Notes under the pieces: model-generated
Seen by the model: the letters and a program-made list of their open reading frames with translations, nothing else
The model's database searches: none
What the model was told of the DNA's origin: nothing
Assembly (NCBI RefSeq): GCF_027980145.1
Contig: NZ_JAMZNK010000047.1
Span: 1-41,376, forward strand
Origin: Flavobacterium azizsancarii
Lineage (GTDB): Bacteria > Bacteroidota > Bacteroidia > Flavobacteriales > Flavobacteriaceae
DNA length: 41,376 nucleotides
Reading direction: 5' to 3'
Part shown: in pieces, positions 8,321 to 16,652 of the stretch
Numbering within the stretch: the first letter of the stretch is position 1
Layout: each line of letters opens with the position of its first letter
Made by a program: the position numbers and the translations under genes

Positions 8321-8446
8321 CTACTAAGGCGCTGAGTTGCTAAGTTTCTAAGTTTTTTTCTTAGTGTCTTAGAAACTTACCGCTCAGAATCTTCAAAAAA
8401 AATATTAAAAACTTAGAGACTTAGTCCCTTAGAAACTTAAAAAAAA
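8321..8446. repeat. 'cttag/ctaag' repeat cluster between kdpB and kdpC
   Basis: This 126-nt gap is built from short complementary words: CTAAGTTTCTAAG near 8339 and CTTAGTGTCTTAGAAACTTA near 8361, then AACTTAGAGACTTAG...CTTAGAAACTTA near 8410. The words pair with each other and a degenerate copy recurs after kdpC at 9010-9040. No gene is present. Confidence 0.6.
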
Positions 8447-9013
8447 ATGAAAAATATATTTTCAATATTAAAATTCACCCTTCTTATGGTGGTTCTGTTG
8501 GCCATTATTTATCCCTTAGCCATTTATGGAATTGCACAATTTGCTCCGAATCAGGGAAAAGGAGAAACTATTTCGGTTAACGGAAAAGTGGTTGGGTACC
8601 AAAAAATTGGTCAGAAATTCGATAAATCCAATTATTTCTGGGGACGCCCTTCGGCTGTAGATTATAATGCTGCCGGAAGTGGTGGTAGTAACAAAGGACC
8701 AAGCAATGCTGAATATCTGGCTGTGGTTCAAAAAAGAATTGATACTTTTCTGATTGTTCATCCTTATTTAAGAAAATCAGAGATTCCTGCTGATATGGTT
8801 ACGGCTTCGGGAAGTGGTTTAGATCCTAATATTTCTCCTCAAGGTGCTTTGATTCAGATAAAACGTGTTGCCAAAGAAAGAAATTTATCCGAAGATAAAG
8901 TGAAAGCCTTAGTTGAATCTAAAATTAATACTCCAAAAGTTATGGGAACTCCAACAGTTAATGTGTTGGAATTGAATGTGGCTTTGGATGAGCTTTCTAA
9001 GAAAGGTTCTTAG
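8447..9013 (+). CDS. kdpC: KdpC, K+-transporting ATPase subunit C
   Basis: A 188-residue protein with one N-terminal membrane anchor (about residues 8-30) and a periplasmic domain. KdpC acts as a chaperone-like subunit needed for high-affinity ATP-driven transport. Characteristic motifs are FWGRPSAVDYNAAGSGGSNKGPSN (about 64-87, shown here in pieces as FWGRPSA and GSGGSNKGPSN) and ASGSGLDPNISPQGA in the middle, with the VNVLELN ending. Length is normal. Confidence 0.95.
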   Translation: MKNIFSILKFTLLMVVLLAIIYPLAIYGIAQFAPNQGKGETISVNGKVVGYQKIGQKFDKSNYFWGRPSAVDYNAAGSGGSNKGPSNAEYLAVVQKRIDTFLIVHPYLRKSEIPADMVTASGSGLDPNISPQGALIQIKRVAKERNLSEDKVKALVESKINTPKVMGTPTVNVLELNVALDELSKKGS

Positions 9014-9042
9014 GTTCTGAGTCGCTAAGATTCTAAGGTTTT

Positions 9043-9458
9043 TATCCTGACAGGTTTTCAAAACCTGTTAGGTATGACAAAGTGATGCGTTCATCAATTC
9101 TGAGGTTTTCTCCTGCAAGGTTTTCAAAACCTTACAGGTATGAAAAATCAGCATCAACCATTATTCATAGAGTACCACAAACTTCGTCATCCCGAGGAAC
9201 GAGGGATCTCGACTAGAAACTCGACAAAAATGGCAACGTAGTTTATGGATTATCCTAACAGGTTTTTAAAACCTGTTAGGTATGACAAAGTGATGCGTTC
9301 ATCAATTCTAAGGTTTTCTCCTGCAAGGTTTTCAAAACATTACAGATATGAAAATCAGCGTCAACCATTAATCATAGAATAACCACAAACTTCGTCATGC
9401 GGAGGAATGAAGATCTCCGCTAGAAACTCGACAAAAATGGCGACGTACTTTATGGAGC
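9043..9458. repeat. 208-bp tandem duplication after kdpC
   Basis: Two copies, 9043-9250 and 9251-9458, are about 90 percent alike by eye. Each has a CCTRACAGGTTTT...AAACCTGTTAGG hairpin, a CCTGCAAGG...CCTTACAGG-type hairpin, and a GTCATCCCGAGGAACGAGG-like word ending in CTAGAAACTCGACAAAAATGG. Copy 2 is more degenerate in the GAGGAACGA word. No coding potential. Confidence 0.85.
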
Positions 9459-9492
9459 TTCTTGCAGAGATCCCTCGTTCCTCGGGATGACA
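9187..9492. repeat. inverted repeat spanning the duplication
   Basis: CGTCATCCCGAGGAACGAGG (9187-9206), continuing GATCTC, is repeated in inverse orientation as GAGATCCCTCGTTCCTCGGG (9467-9486), continuing ATGACA. The 26-nt arms differ at one end base only. The right arm is outside the tandem copies, so the unit may originally have been a hairpin-forming element. Confidence 0.75.
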
Positions 9493-9531
9493 AATCTGTG
9501 CGTTGATCTATTGGAACGCTAAAATTAAATA

Positions 9532-9558
9532 CCTAACAGGTTTTAAAAACCTGTTAGG
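9532..9558. repeat. AACAGGTTTT hairpin
   Basis: CCTAACAGGTTTT and AAAACCTGTTAGG form a perfect 13-bp stem with a one-base loop. It is a further member of the family at 650-676, 9046-9072 and 9254-9280. Confidence 0.75.
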
Positions 9559-9586
9559 ATACTAATCACCCTTTTTAGCCTCAAGT

Positions 9587-9675
9587 GCCCTAGCCCCGAT
9601 AGTAGTGGAAATCCTTTTTCTTTTTTCTTTAAAAAGAAAAAGATTGAAACGGATAGCGGGATTAGCTCCAAAAAA
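9587..9675 (+). ncRNA. Flavo-1-like structured RNA element, copy 2
   Basis: It has the same flanks as copy 1 (477-560): GCCCTAGCCCCGATAGTAGT on the left and ACGGATAGCGGGATTAGCTC on the right. The central stem here is CTTTTTCTTTTT paired with AAAAAGAAAAAG, quite unlike the stem of copy 1. Changed but paired stems support RNA-level conservation. The family name is from memory. It ends about 70 nt before the porin gene. Confidence 0.5.
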
Positions 9676-9745
9676 ACCTACTAATAAAATTAATTAAACG
9701 TGATAAGTTTAGAGAACTGTCGGGTTTGAATACCACATTAAAAAA

Positions 9746-10822
9746 ATGAAAAAAATTATACTTACGGCTTTAATTGCCTTTGGTTTTACCAATTTACACG
9801 CTCAGGAAGAAACAAAAAGTCCATTTACGTTTTCAGGATATGTAGACGTTTATTATAGTTATGATTTCGGGAAACCAGACAATCATACTCGCCCGAGCTT
9901 TTTTTACAATTATAATAAAAGCAATGAAGTGAATATCAATTTAGGTTTGGCAAAAGTGAACTATCAAAAAGATAATGTTCGTGGAAATTTTGCCCTAATG
10001 GCAGGAACTTATGCCGAATACAACATGGCAGCAGAACAAGGTTTATTGAAAAATATTTATGAGGCAAATGTGGGGGTGAAAATTTCGCAAAGTCATAATC
10101 TATGGATTGATGCGGGAATTATGCCGGCACACATAGGTTTCGAAAGTGCTATTGGGAAAGATTGCCCTACTTTGACTAGAAGTATTCTGGCTGAAAACTC
10201 ACCTTATTATGAAACGGGAGTTAAAATTGGTTATACATCAGAATCTGGAAAATGGTATTTGGCCGGAATGTATTTGAATGGCTGGCAACGTATTGAAAAA
10301 GTAAAAGGCAATCAAACGCCTGCTTTTGGAACGCAGGTTACTTACAAACCAACGGACAGGGTGGTTTTGAACTGGAGTACTTATGTGGGAAATGAACAAC
10401 CGGATATTGACAAAAAATGGCGCTACTTTAATAACTTTTACGGACAATTTAAAGTAACGGATAAAACAAATGTTACGGCTGGTTTTGATATTGGTTCTCA
10501 ACAAGCGGCTAAAAACAGTACTAAATACGATACGTGGTTTTCGCCTGTTTTGATTTTGCAATACAAACCAACGGATAAAATTCAGCTTGCAGCGCGTGGT
10601 GAATATTATAGTGATGAAAAAGGAGTTATTATCGCAACAGGAACTCCAAATGGTTTTAAAACTTACGGATTTTCAGCTAACTTTGATTACTTAGTTACTG
10701 ATAATGTAATATTTAGATTAGAAGCAAGAAATCTTTCAAGTAAAGATGAGATATTTACAAAAGACAATCTGCCTACGAATACGAATGCGTTTGTAACGAC
10801 TTCGTTGGCGATTAGTTTCTAG
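9746..10822 (+). CDS. outer-membrane beta-barrel porin of the Kdp locus
   Basis: A 358-residue protein with a signal peptide (residues 1-19, cleavage after HAQ) and alternating aromatic/polar beta strands ending in F (TSLAISF), as outer-membrane barrels do. It resembles the 'putative beta-barrel porin-2, OmpL-like' family. It sits between kdpC and the kdpD-like gene, a position that suggests it admits K+ or related ions through the outer membrane under K+ limitation. The barrel assignment is firm; the ion specificity is inferred from context only. Confidence 0.85.
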   Translation: MKKIILTALIAFGFTNLHAQEETKSPFTFSGYVDVYYSYDFGKPDNHTRPSFFYNYNKSNEVNINLGLAKVNYQKDNVRGNFALMAGTYAEYNMAAEQGLLKNIYEANVGVKISQSHNLWIDAGIMPAHIGFESAIGKDCPTLTRSILAENSPYYETGVKIGYTSESGKWYLAGMYLNGWQRIEKVKGNQTPAFGTQVTYKPTDRVVLNWSTYVGNEQPDIDKKWRYFNNFYGQFKVTDKTNVTAGFDIGSQQAAKNSTKYDTWFSPVLILQYKPTDKIQLAARGEYYSDEKGVIIATGTPNGFKTYGFSANFDYLVTDNVIFRLEARNLSSKDEIFTKDNLPTNTNAFVTTSLAISF

Positions 10823-10829
10823 TATTATC

Positions 10830-10992
10830 AGCCACAGATTTCACAGATTAAACGGATTTTTTTCGCCACGAATTACACATATTTTCACTAATTTTTTATT
10901 TAAATATAATTCGCGGAAATTTGTGTAATTCGTGGCAAATAAATCTACACAAAGCCATTTAAAAATCCTTTTAATCTGTGAAATCTGTGGCT
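10830..10992. repeat. nested inverted repeat between porin and kdpD
   Basis: The outer arms AGCCACAGATTTCACAGATT (10830-10849) and AATCTGTGAAATCTGTGGCT (10973-10992) are perfect 20-bp complements. Inside lie GCCACGAATTACACA (about 10863-10877) and TGTGTAATTCGTGGC (about 10922-10936), also complementary. The whole forms a long two-tier hairpin in the transcript between cotranscribed genes. Confidence 0.85.
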
Positions 10993-11040
10993 AAAAAAAA
11001 TTAAAAAACTTTATGTCTTAGCGTCTTCGCGGCGAATACT

Positions 11041-12168
11041 ATGGAAAAGGAAAAAGAAAATAACGCACAGCACTTTCTCGATTTAATTCAGAAATCACGA
11101 AAAGGAAAGTTTAAGGTCTACATTGGCATGAGTGCCGGTGTGGGTAAAACGTATCGGATGCTGCAGGAAGCACATTCGTTATTGAAGAACGGAATTGATG
11201 TGAAAATTGGTTACATCGAAACGCATATGCGAAAGGAAACGCATGAGCTTTTATCTGGTTTGCCTGTGATTCCACGGCGAACCATTTTCTATAAAGGGAA
11301 AGAGCTCGAGGAACTCGATGTGCAGGCGATTATCAATCTAAGACCTGAAGTCGTAATTGTCGATGAATTGGCACATACGAATGTTGAAGGAAGCAAAAAC
11401 GAAAAACGCTGGCAGGATGTTCTTGAAATTCTGGAAGCAGGAATCAATGTGATTTCGGCAGTAAATATTCAGCATATCGAGAGTTTAAATGAAGATGTAA
11501 AACGGATTACGGGAATTGATGTTCAGGAACGCATTCCGGATAATGTTTTGCGATTGGCAGACGAAGTGGTGAATATCGATTTGACGGCTGAAGATTTGAT
11601 CGCACGTTTGAAAGAAGGAAAAATTTATACGGCTGATAAAATTCAGACAGCTTTGACAAATTTCTTTAAATCAGATCAGATTTTGCAATTGCGTGAATTG
11701 GCTCTGAAAGAAGTAGCCAGTCAGGTGGTTCGAAAAGTCGAAAGCGAAGTGCCTAATCTACATGCTTTACGACATGAAAAACTTCTGGCTTGCATTAGCA
11801 GTAATGATAAAACAGCTAAAATTGTAATTAGAAAAGCGGCACGTTTGGCAAGTTATTACAACGGATCGTGGTATGTTTTATATGTAGAAACACCTAAAGA
11901 AAGCAGCATTAAAATTGCATTAGACAAACAACGTCATTTAATCAATAATTTTAAATTGGCGGTGCAATTAGGTGCCGAAGTTATTAAATTAGAAAATAAA
12001 AATATTGCAGAAGCGATTTTGATTGCGGTTGAAGAAAAACATATTACAACTGTTTGCATCGGGAAACCACATTTGAATTTATTTAAAGTAATTTTGTCTA
12101 CAACGATTTTCAGACGATTATTGAATAGTCTGTCTTTATCGAATGTAGACCTTGTTATTTTATCGTAA
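11041..12168 (+). CDS. kdpD: truncated KdpD: KdpN sensor domain plus USP domain, no kinase
   Basis: A 375-residue cytoplasmic protein covering only the N-terminal part of E. coli KdpD (894 residues). The KdpN P-loop domain spans about 22-230, with Walker A GMSAGVGKT (29-37) and Walker B VVIVDELAHTN (104-114). A universal-stress-protein-like domain spans about 245-375. The four membrane helices, GAF region, phospho-acceptor histidine and ATPase domain of full KdpD are absent. The frame ends cleanly and a separate histidine kinase follows 102 nt later, so this looks like a split sensor rather than decay. It probably passes K+ or nucleotide status to that kinase. Confidence 0.9.
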   Translation: MEKEKENNAQHFLDLIQKSRKGKFKVYIGMSAGVGKTYRMLQEAHSLLKNGIDVKIGYIETHMRKETHELLSGLPVIPRRTIFYKGKELEELDVQAIINLRPEVVIVDELAHTNVEGSKNEKRWQDVLEILEAGINVISAVNIQHIESLNEDVKRITGIDVQERIPDNVLRLADEVVNIDLTAEDLIARLKEGKIYTADKIQTALTNFFKSDQILQLRELALKEVASQVVRKVESEVPNLHALRHEKLLACISSNDKTAKIVIRKAARLASYYNGSWYVLYVETPKESSIKIALDKQRHLINNFKLAVQLGAEVIKLENKNIAEAILIAVEEKHITTVCIGKPHLNLFKVILSTTIFRRLLNSLSLSNVDLVILS

Positions 12169-12176
12169 TTTTTTTT

Positions 12177-12236
12177 ACCATTAAGAGATTAAGAAAGATT
12201 AAGCTTTGACTTTATGCAACTTAATAACTTAATGGT
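12177..12236. repeat. inverted repeat between kdpD-like gene and kinase
   Basis: ACCATTAAG (12177-12185) pairs with CTTAATGGT (12228-12236), with additional ATTAAG/CTTAAT words inside. It is one more member of the pattern of dyads at Kdp junctions. Confidence 0.6.
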
Positions 12237-12270
12237 TCATATATAAAAAACTTGTTTTTAAATAAACGTC

Positions 12271-13992
12271 ATGAGAATTAAAACTAAATTGAATCTGGGA
12301 GTTGGATTGTTATTTTTAATGATTATCATACTTTCATTAGTGAGTGGATATTCTGTTTTTTTGATAAAAGCAGACACGGAAAATATTCTGAAAGCGAATT
12401 ATAATACGCTTGAATATTCGAGAAATATGATTTTGTCTTTGGATGAAACTAAAATGACTACAGATAAGAAGCTACATACTTTTAGAGAATATCTTGCAAA
12501 ACAGACTCAAAATGTTACTGAACCCGGAGAAAAAGAAGCAACAGCTAATCTAGAGAAAAGCTTTGCTCTTTTAGAAAAAAACAGTTCTAACGAGGCTCTA
12601 AAAACACAAATCAGACAAGATATTTTTGCGATTATGAAACTCAATCTCGATGCCATAAAGCAAAAAAGTGATATCGCCAAACATACTGCAGAAACTGCCA
12701 ATTTATGGATTGCCATTGTGGGAACTTTGTGTTTTTTAATTGCCTTTAATTTACTGATAAATCTACCTAATAATATCGCCAACCCAATTAAGGAATTGAC
12801 TCAGAGTATTAAAGAAATTGCAAATAAAAATTATTCGGAACGTGTGCATTTCACCAATCACAACGAGTATGGTGATCTGGCAAAATCGTTTAATACAATG
12901 GCACAAAAACTCCAGGAATACAACAATAGTAATTTGTACAAATTATTCTTTGAGAAAAAACGACTCGAAACGCTTATTAACAATATGCACGATCCTATCA
13001 TTGGGCTGGATAATGAAGGTACTATTTTGTTTGCAAATGATGAAGCGCTAAAAATTATCGGAATGAAATCTGAAGATGTTATTGGCCATTCAGCTTCGAC
13101 ATTGGCTTTATCGAATGACTTGATTCGTTCTTTGATTTTGAAAGAATTAGCAACTGATTCTCAGAAAAAACAACCAATGAAAATTTTCGCCCACGGAAAA
13201 GAAAGTTATTTTGATAAAGAAACCATCAACATCACAATAACGCCAACCGGAGAAGAAAAAGAAATCAATATTGGCGATGTTATAATTCTGCGAAATATTA
13301 CCTTATTTAAAGAACTTGATTTTGCAAAAACGAATTTTATTGCAACGGTTTCACACGAATTAAAAACGCCAATTGCGTCTATAAAACTGAGTTTACAATT
13401 GCTTGAAAATGCAAAAACAGGTGATATGAACGACGATCAGAAACAATTGGTCGAAAGCATTAAAGATGACAGTCAAAGATTATTGAAAATAACTGGCGAA
13501 TTACTAAATCTATCGCAATTAGAAACAGGAAATATTCAGCTGAATATCGAAAAAAGTAATCCGTATGCAATTGTAAATTATGCTACCGAAGCCGTAAAAG
13601 TTCAGGCAGATCAAAAACAAATTAAACTGATTATTGATGCCGATGAAAATCTGCAAGATGTGAAAGCTGACAGTGAAAAAACGGGCTGGGTTTTGATTAA
13701 TTATCTTTCAAACGCAATTACCTATTCATCTGAAAAAAGTACAATTATTATCAAATTAAAAAATGAAAATAATCAGATTGTATTTCAGGTGATCGATACC
13801 GGAAAAGGAATCGAAACAAGATTTAAAGACAAGATTTTTGATAAATATTTTAAGATACCCGGTAGTCAGAAATCAGGAACCGGATTGGGATTGGCCATCA
13901 GCAAAGAATTTATAGAGGCTCAAAATGGTACCGTTGGCGTTGAAAGCAATTTAGGTTTAGGAAGTACTTTTTGGTTTTCGTTGAAGGTTTAG
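12271..13992 (+). CDS. membrane sensor histidine kinase (HAMP-PAS) paired with the Kdp regulator
   Basis: A 573-residue inner-membrane kinase. Two transmembrane helices (about 7-31 and 148-168) flank a periplasmic helical sensor region. They are followed by a HAMP linker, a PAS domain (about 230-345, ending IGDVIILRNITLFKELD), a HisKA domain with H362 in TVSHELKTP, and a HATPase domain with the N box NYLSNAI, DTGKGI and GTGLGL. It supplies the kinase half missing from the preceding truncated KdpD. The likely phosphorylation target is the NtrC-type regulator at 2017, at the other end of the locus; this pairing is inferred. Confidence 0.9.
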   Translation: MRIKTKLNLGVGLLFLMIIILSLVSGYSVFLIKADTENILKANYNTLEYSRNMILSLDETKMTTDKKLHTFREYLAKQTQNVTEPGEKEATANLEKSFALLEKNSSNEALKTQIRQDIFAIMKLNLDAIKQKSDIAKHTAETANLWIAIVGTLCFLIAFNLLINLPNNIANPIKELTQSIKEIANKNYSERVHFTNHNEYGDLAKSFNTMAQKLQEYNNSNLYKLFFEKKRLETLINNMHDPIIGLDNEGTILFANDEALKIIGMKSEDVIGHSASTLALSNDLIRSLILKELATDSQKKQPMKIFAHGKESYFDKETINITITPTGEEKEINIGDVIILRNITLFKELDFAKTNFIATVSHELKTPIASIKLSLQLLENAKTGDMNDDQKQLVESIKDDSQRLLKITGELLNLSQLETGNIQLNIEKSNPYAIVNYATEAVKVQADQKQIKLIIDADENLQDVKADSEKTGWVLINYLSNAITYSSEKSTIIIKLKNENNQIVFQVIDTGKGIETRFKDKIFDKYFKIPGSQKSGTGLGLAISKEFIEAQNGTVGVESNLGLGSTFWFSLKV

Positions 13993-14014
13993 TTTTTTTC
14001 TGTAAAACTTTGCA

Positions 14015-14604
14015 AGGTGTAGTCCCTACGGGACATTTTTACTGATCGCTGTTTTTTTCTACCAATATTTAACTCCTAACGGAGTATATCTCGGAGAGAT
14101 TTATATTTGGTACAAAATATTTCGTTGTTTTTTCTACCAATATTTAACTCCTAACTAAGTATATCTCGGAGAGATTTATATTTGGTACAAAATATTTTGT
14201 TGTTTTTTCTACCAACATTTAACTCCTAACTAAGTATATCTCGGAGAGATTTATATTTGGTACAAAATATTTCGTTGTTTTTTCTACCAACATTTAACTC
14301 CTAACTAAGTATATCTCGGAGAGATTTATATTTGGTACAAAATATTTTGTTGTTTTTTCTACCAACATTTAACTCCTAACTAAGTATATCTCGTAGAGAT
14401 TTATATTTGGTACAAAATATTTCGTTGTTTTTTCTACCAATATTTAACTCCTAACTAAGTATATCTCGGAGAGATTTATATTTGGTACAAAATACTTCGT
14501 TGTTTTTTCTACCAACATTTAACTCCTAACTAAGTATATCTCGGAGAGATTATATGTTGGTAGAAAAAATCACCAACCATATATTTGTTCCGTAGGAACT
14601 ACAC
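14015..14604. repeat. large inverted repeat enclosing the 75-bp array
   Basis: GGTGTAGTCCCTACGGGAC (14015-14033) and GTTCCGTAGGAACTACACC (14586-14604) are inverted copies with two differences. A second pair lies just inside, TTTTTCTACCAATAT at the array start and ATGTTGGTAGAAAAA at its end. The full unit looks like a two-tier palindromic intergenic element whose middle has expanded. Confidence 0.75.
14058..14582. repeat. tandem array, seven units of 75 bp
   Basis: Units begin with TCTACC at 14058, 14133, 14208, 14283, 14358, 14433 and 14508, an exact 75-bp period. Each contains ACTCCTAAC, then ATATCTCGGAGAGAT and TATTTGGTACAAAATA. Unit 1 keeps an intact ACTCC-TAAC-GGAGT hairpin; units 2-7 carry TAAGT instead. 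Variant bases alternate between units (TTTTG/TTTCG at the unit end), suggesting amplification in steps of two. Units abut without spacers, so it is not a CRISPR. No open frame spans it. Confidence 0.92.
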
Positions 14605-14761
14605 CTTTTCAATTGAACATGTTTACTTTGATATTGTCATTGATATTGAACATTTCACCTCCCAATATTTAGCCAATCTTAATCAAACTATCTCATTTAA
14701 AACCAAGAAATTAATATTCGCTTAAGGTTAGATTAAGTCCAAAATAGTTAGATCATACATT

Positions 14762-14790
14762 CGTTATTATTGCAACTTATAACAATAACG
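14762..14790 (+). promoter_or_regulatory. inverted repeat immediately upstream of the PAP2 gene
   Basis: CGTTATT-ATTG and CAATAACG flank an AT-rich loop and end four bases before the ATG at 14795. It could be an operator or a translation-controlling hairpin. A TATTATTG word inside it is one mismatch from the -7 consensus. Confidence 0.4.
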
Positions 14791-14794
14791 CAAG

Positions 14795-15556
14795 ATGTTT
14801 TACAAAGCGATTTCTCTGGTATTTTTATTTGGTGTTTTGAATACAAATGCACAACAAAACGACTCCATAACAAAAATTGACAGTACGTCACATCAATTAA
14901 AATTCAATTACAAACAATTGATTATTCCCGGTGTATTGATTGGATACGGTGTTATTGGTATTGCAAACGATCAGCTCTTAAGTTTCAATCACCAAATCAA
15001 AAATGAAGTTACCGAAGATATTGATAACAAAATCACTATTGATGATTTCTCTCAATATGCGCCTGCAGCTTCTGTTTATGCTTTGAACGCTTTTGGTGTA
15101 AAAGGCAAAAACAATATGCGCGATCGCTCTGTCATTTTTGTGACTTCGTATGTTATCATGGCTTCGACAGTTTTAGGATTAAAATCGATTGTTCATGAAG
15201 AACGTCCGGACGGAAGCTCGAATAATTCTTTCCCTTCAGGTCATACTGCAACTGCTTTTGCCGGAGCTGAGTTTTTATGGCAGGAATACAAAGACAAATC
15301 AATTTGGTATGGAATCGCGGGTTATGCCGTAGCAACCGGAACGGGATTATTTAGAATTTACAACAACCGCCATTGGTTAACAGATGTTGCCGCCGGAGCC
15401 GGAATCGGGATTTTGAGTACTAAATTGGCGTATTGGATGAATCCGTATATTACCAGAAAATTATTCAAATCATCCTCTGAAAATAAATCAACTTCTATGG
15501 TAATGCCTTTTTATAATGGACAACAATATGGATTGGGTTTTGTGAAGGTTTTTTAG
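14795..15556 (+). CDS. PAP2-family membrane phosphatase
   Basis: A 253-residue protein with an N-terminal signal (MFYKAISLVFLFGVLNTNAQ). It has the three phosphatase signature motifs in order: KSIVHEERP (motif 1), FPSGHTA (motif 2) and a variant of SRxxxxxH, RIYNNRHWLTD (motif 3, with the catalytic His followed by LTD). Family members remove phosphate from lipid phosphates such as undecaprenyl pyrophosphate or phosphatidate, acting on the periplasmic side. The exact substrate is not visible. It is preceded by the 75-bp array and followed by an inverted repeat, so it probably forms its own unit. Confidence 0.9.
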   Translation: MFYKAISLVFLFGVLNTNAQQNDSITKIDSTSHQLKFNYKQLIIPGVLIGYGVIGIANDQLLSFNHQIKNEVTEDIDNKITIDDFSQYAPAASVYALNAFGVKGKNNMRDRSVIFVTSYVIMASTVLGLKSIVHEERPDGSSNNSFPSGHTATAFAGAEFLWQEYKDKSIWYGIAGYAVATGTGLFRIYNNRHWLTDVAAGAGIGILSTKLAYWMNPYITRKLFKSSSENKSTSMVMPFYNGQQYGLGFVKVF

Positions 15557-15599
15557 AATTTTTTGCCACAAAGGAGCTAAGGCACAAAGTTTATTTAAA

Positions 15600-15860
15600 G
15601 CTACTCCCGATAGCTATCGAGCAATGTCATTAAGTTAAGCTTTTAAAAAATAAAATCATTGCAGATCAAATCCGTTTTTATCCGCGTTTTTACGAAGTAA
15701 ATCTGTTTTATCCGCGTCAAAATTAGACGCTGATTTTACTGATTCGCTAAAGCGAAAACGCTGATAAAAACAGATTTTTCTAATTACTTTCTTGATTAAA
15801 CGGTTAAGTAATTTTACAGATTTCTCCTTAACTTAATGACATTGAGCTATCGGGAGTGGC
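15600..15860. repeat. long nested inverted repeat between PAP2 and repressor genes
   Basis: The left arm around 15601-15638 (ACTCCCGATAGCT ... AATGTCATTAAGTTAA) is complementary to the right arm at 15828-15858 (TTAACTTAATGACATT ... AGCTATCGGGAGT); the left arm has a few extra bases at ATCGAG. Inside, AATCTGTTTTATCCGCGT (about 15702) faces ACGCTGATAAAAACAGATT (about 15759). The design is the same as the element at 10830-10992, and it lies between convergent genes. Confidence 0.8.
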
Positions 15861-15871
15861 AAAAAACTTTT

Positions 15872-16645
15872 CTATGTATTCGACGTATTATTCTTAATCT
15901 CCATCACTTCCCTTTTCACCTCCAAAAGTAAATCTTTCATACTTTGAGATTCTGTTTGTTCATGACGTTTATCACTACGGCCAATGTTGCATTCGTATTC
16001 CCAGATTTCTAAAATATCTGAGGCTTTTACTTCATAATTCGGGTAAAAACGATTGTCTGATTCCAAAACCAAAGCATTCTTTTTGTTTTTATTGAGACGT
16101 TTGTAGACCATTCCCTCATTTTTGGTAATCAGGATATACGTCCTGCCATCCATTACTTCTCCTAACCTTTCTACATAACGGCCAATGATAATCGATCCGT
16201 CTTCGTGTGGCGGCATCGAATCTCCTTCTACAGGAAATCCTCGATGTTTTCCCGGTCCTAAAAACGGAAGGGAAACCTGCTGCAGACTCTCTATATATTC
16301 CGGATCTGCATATCCGTTTAGATAACCCGCTTTTGCTTTTTGGGATACAATTTCGATATAATTCTCGCCAAAACTATCTACTTGTATGGGCAAAATAAGT
16401 CGGTTGCCTTCTAATTTTATCAGGTTTTCTATATTGATTTTACGTATATCCACAGACAGTAGTAAATCAATACTCATATGAAAATATAAAGCAATCTGCT
16501 TTAAGATATCATATGGTGCTTCGGAGGTTCCATCTTCGTACTTAACGTATCTTCCTCGGGTAATTCTAAGGTTTTCAGCTAATTTCTCCTGAGATATTTT
16601 ATGCTTAACCCTCAATGCTCTGATGTTATCTGAAAATAAGGACAT
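15872..16645 (-). CDS. LexA/CI-like self-cleaving repressor (HTH-S24)
   Basis: A 257-residue repressor. An N-terminal XRE-type helix-turn-helix (about 5-60, with ISQEKLAENLRITRGRYVKYE) is joined to a C-terminal S24 peptidase domain. The cleavage pair A106-G107, nucleophile S143 in GDSM and lysine K182 in VYKRL are spaced much as in LexA (A84, S119, K156). This implies RecA-stimulated autocleavage and derepression after DNA damage. The frame is open upstream to 16825, but that would overlap dinB; the ATG at 16645 begins the canonical HTH. It is divergent from the mutagenesis operon and probably represses both directions. The C-terminal extension (about 222-257) may be a coiled coil. Confidence 0.88.
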   Translation of the reverse strand: MSLFSDNIRALRVKHKISQEKLAENLRITRGRYVKYEDGTSEAPYDILKQIALYFHMSIDLLLSVDIRKINIENLIKLEGNRLILPIQVDSFGENYIEIVSQKAKAGYLNGYADPEYIESLQQVSLPFLGPGKHRGFPVEGDSMPPHEDGSIIIGRYVERLGEVMDGRTYILITKNEGMVYKRLNKNKKNALVLESDNRFYPNYEVKASDILEIWEYECNIGRSDKRHEQTESQSMKDLLLEVKREVMEIKNNTSNT

Positions 16646-16652
16646 AATTAAT

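Noticed and set aside
14058..14582. CRISPR-like array
   Set aside because: The 75-bp units abut directly with no unique spacers, and no cas genes are nearby.
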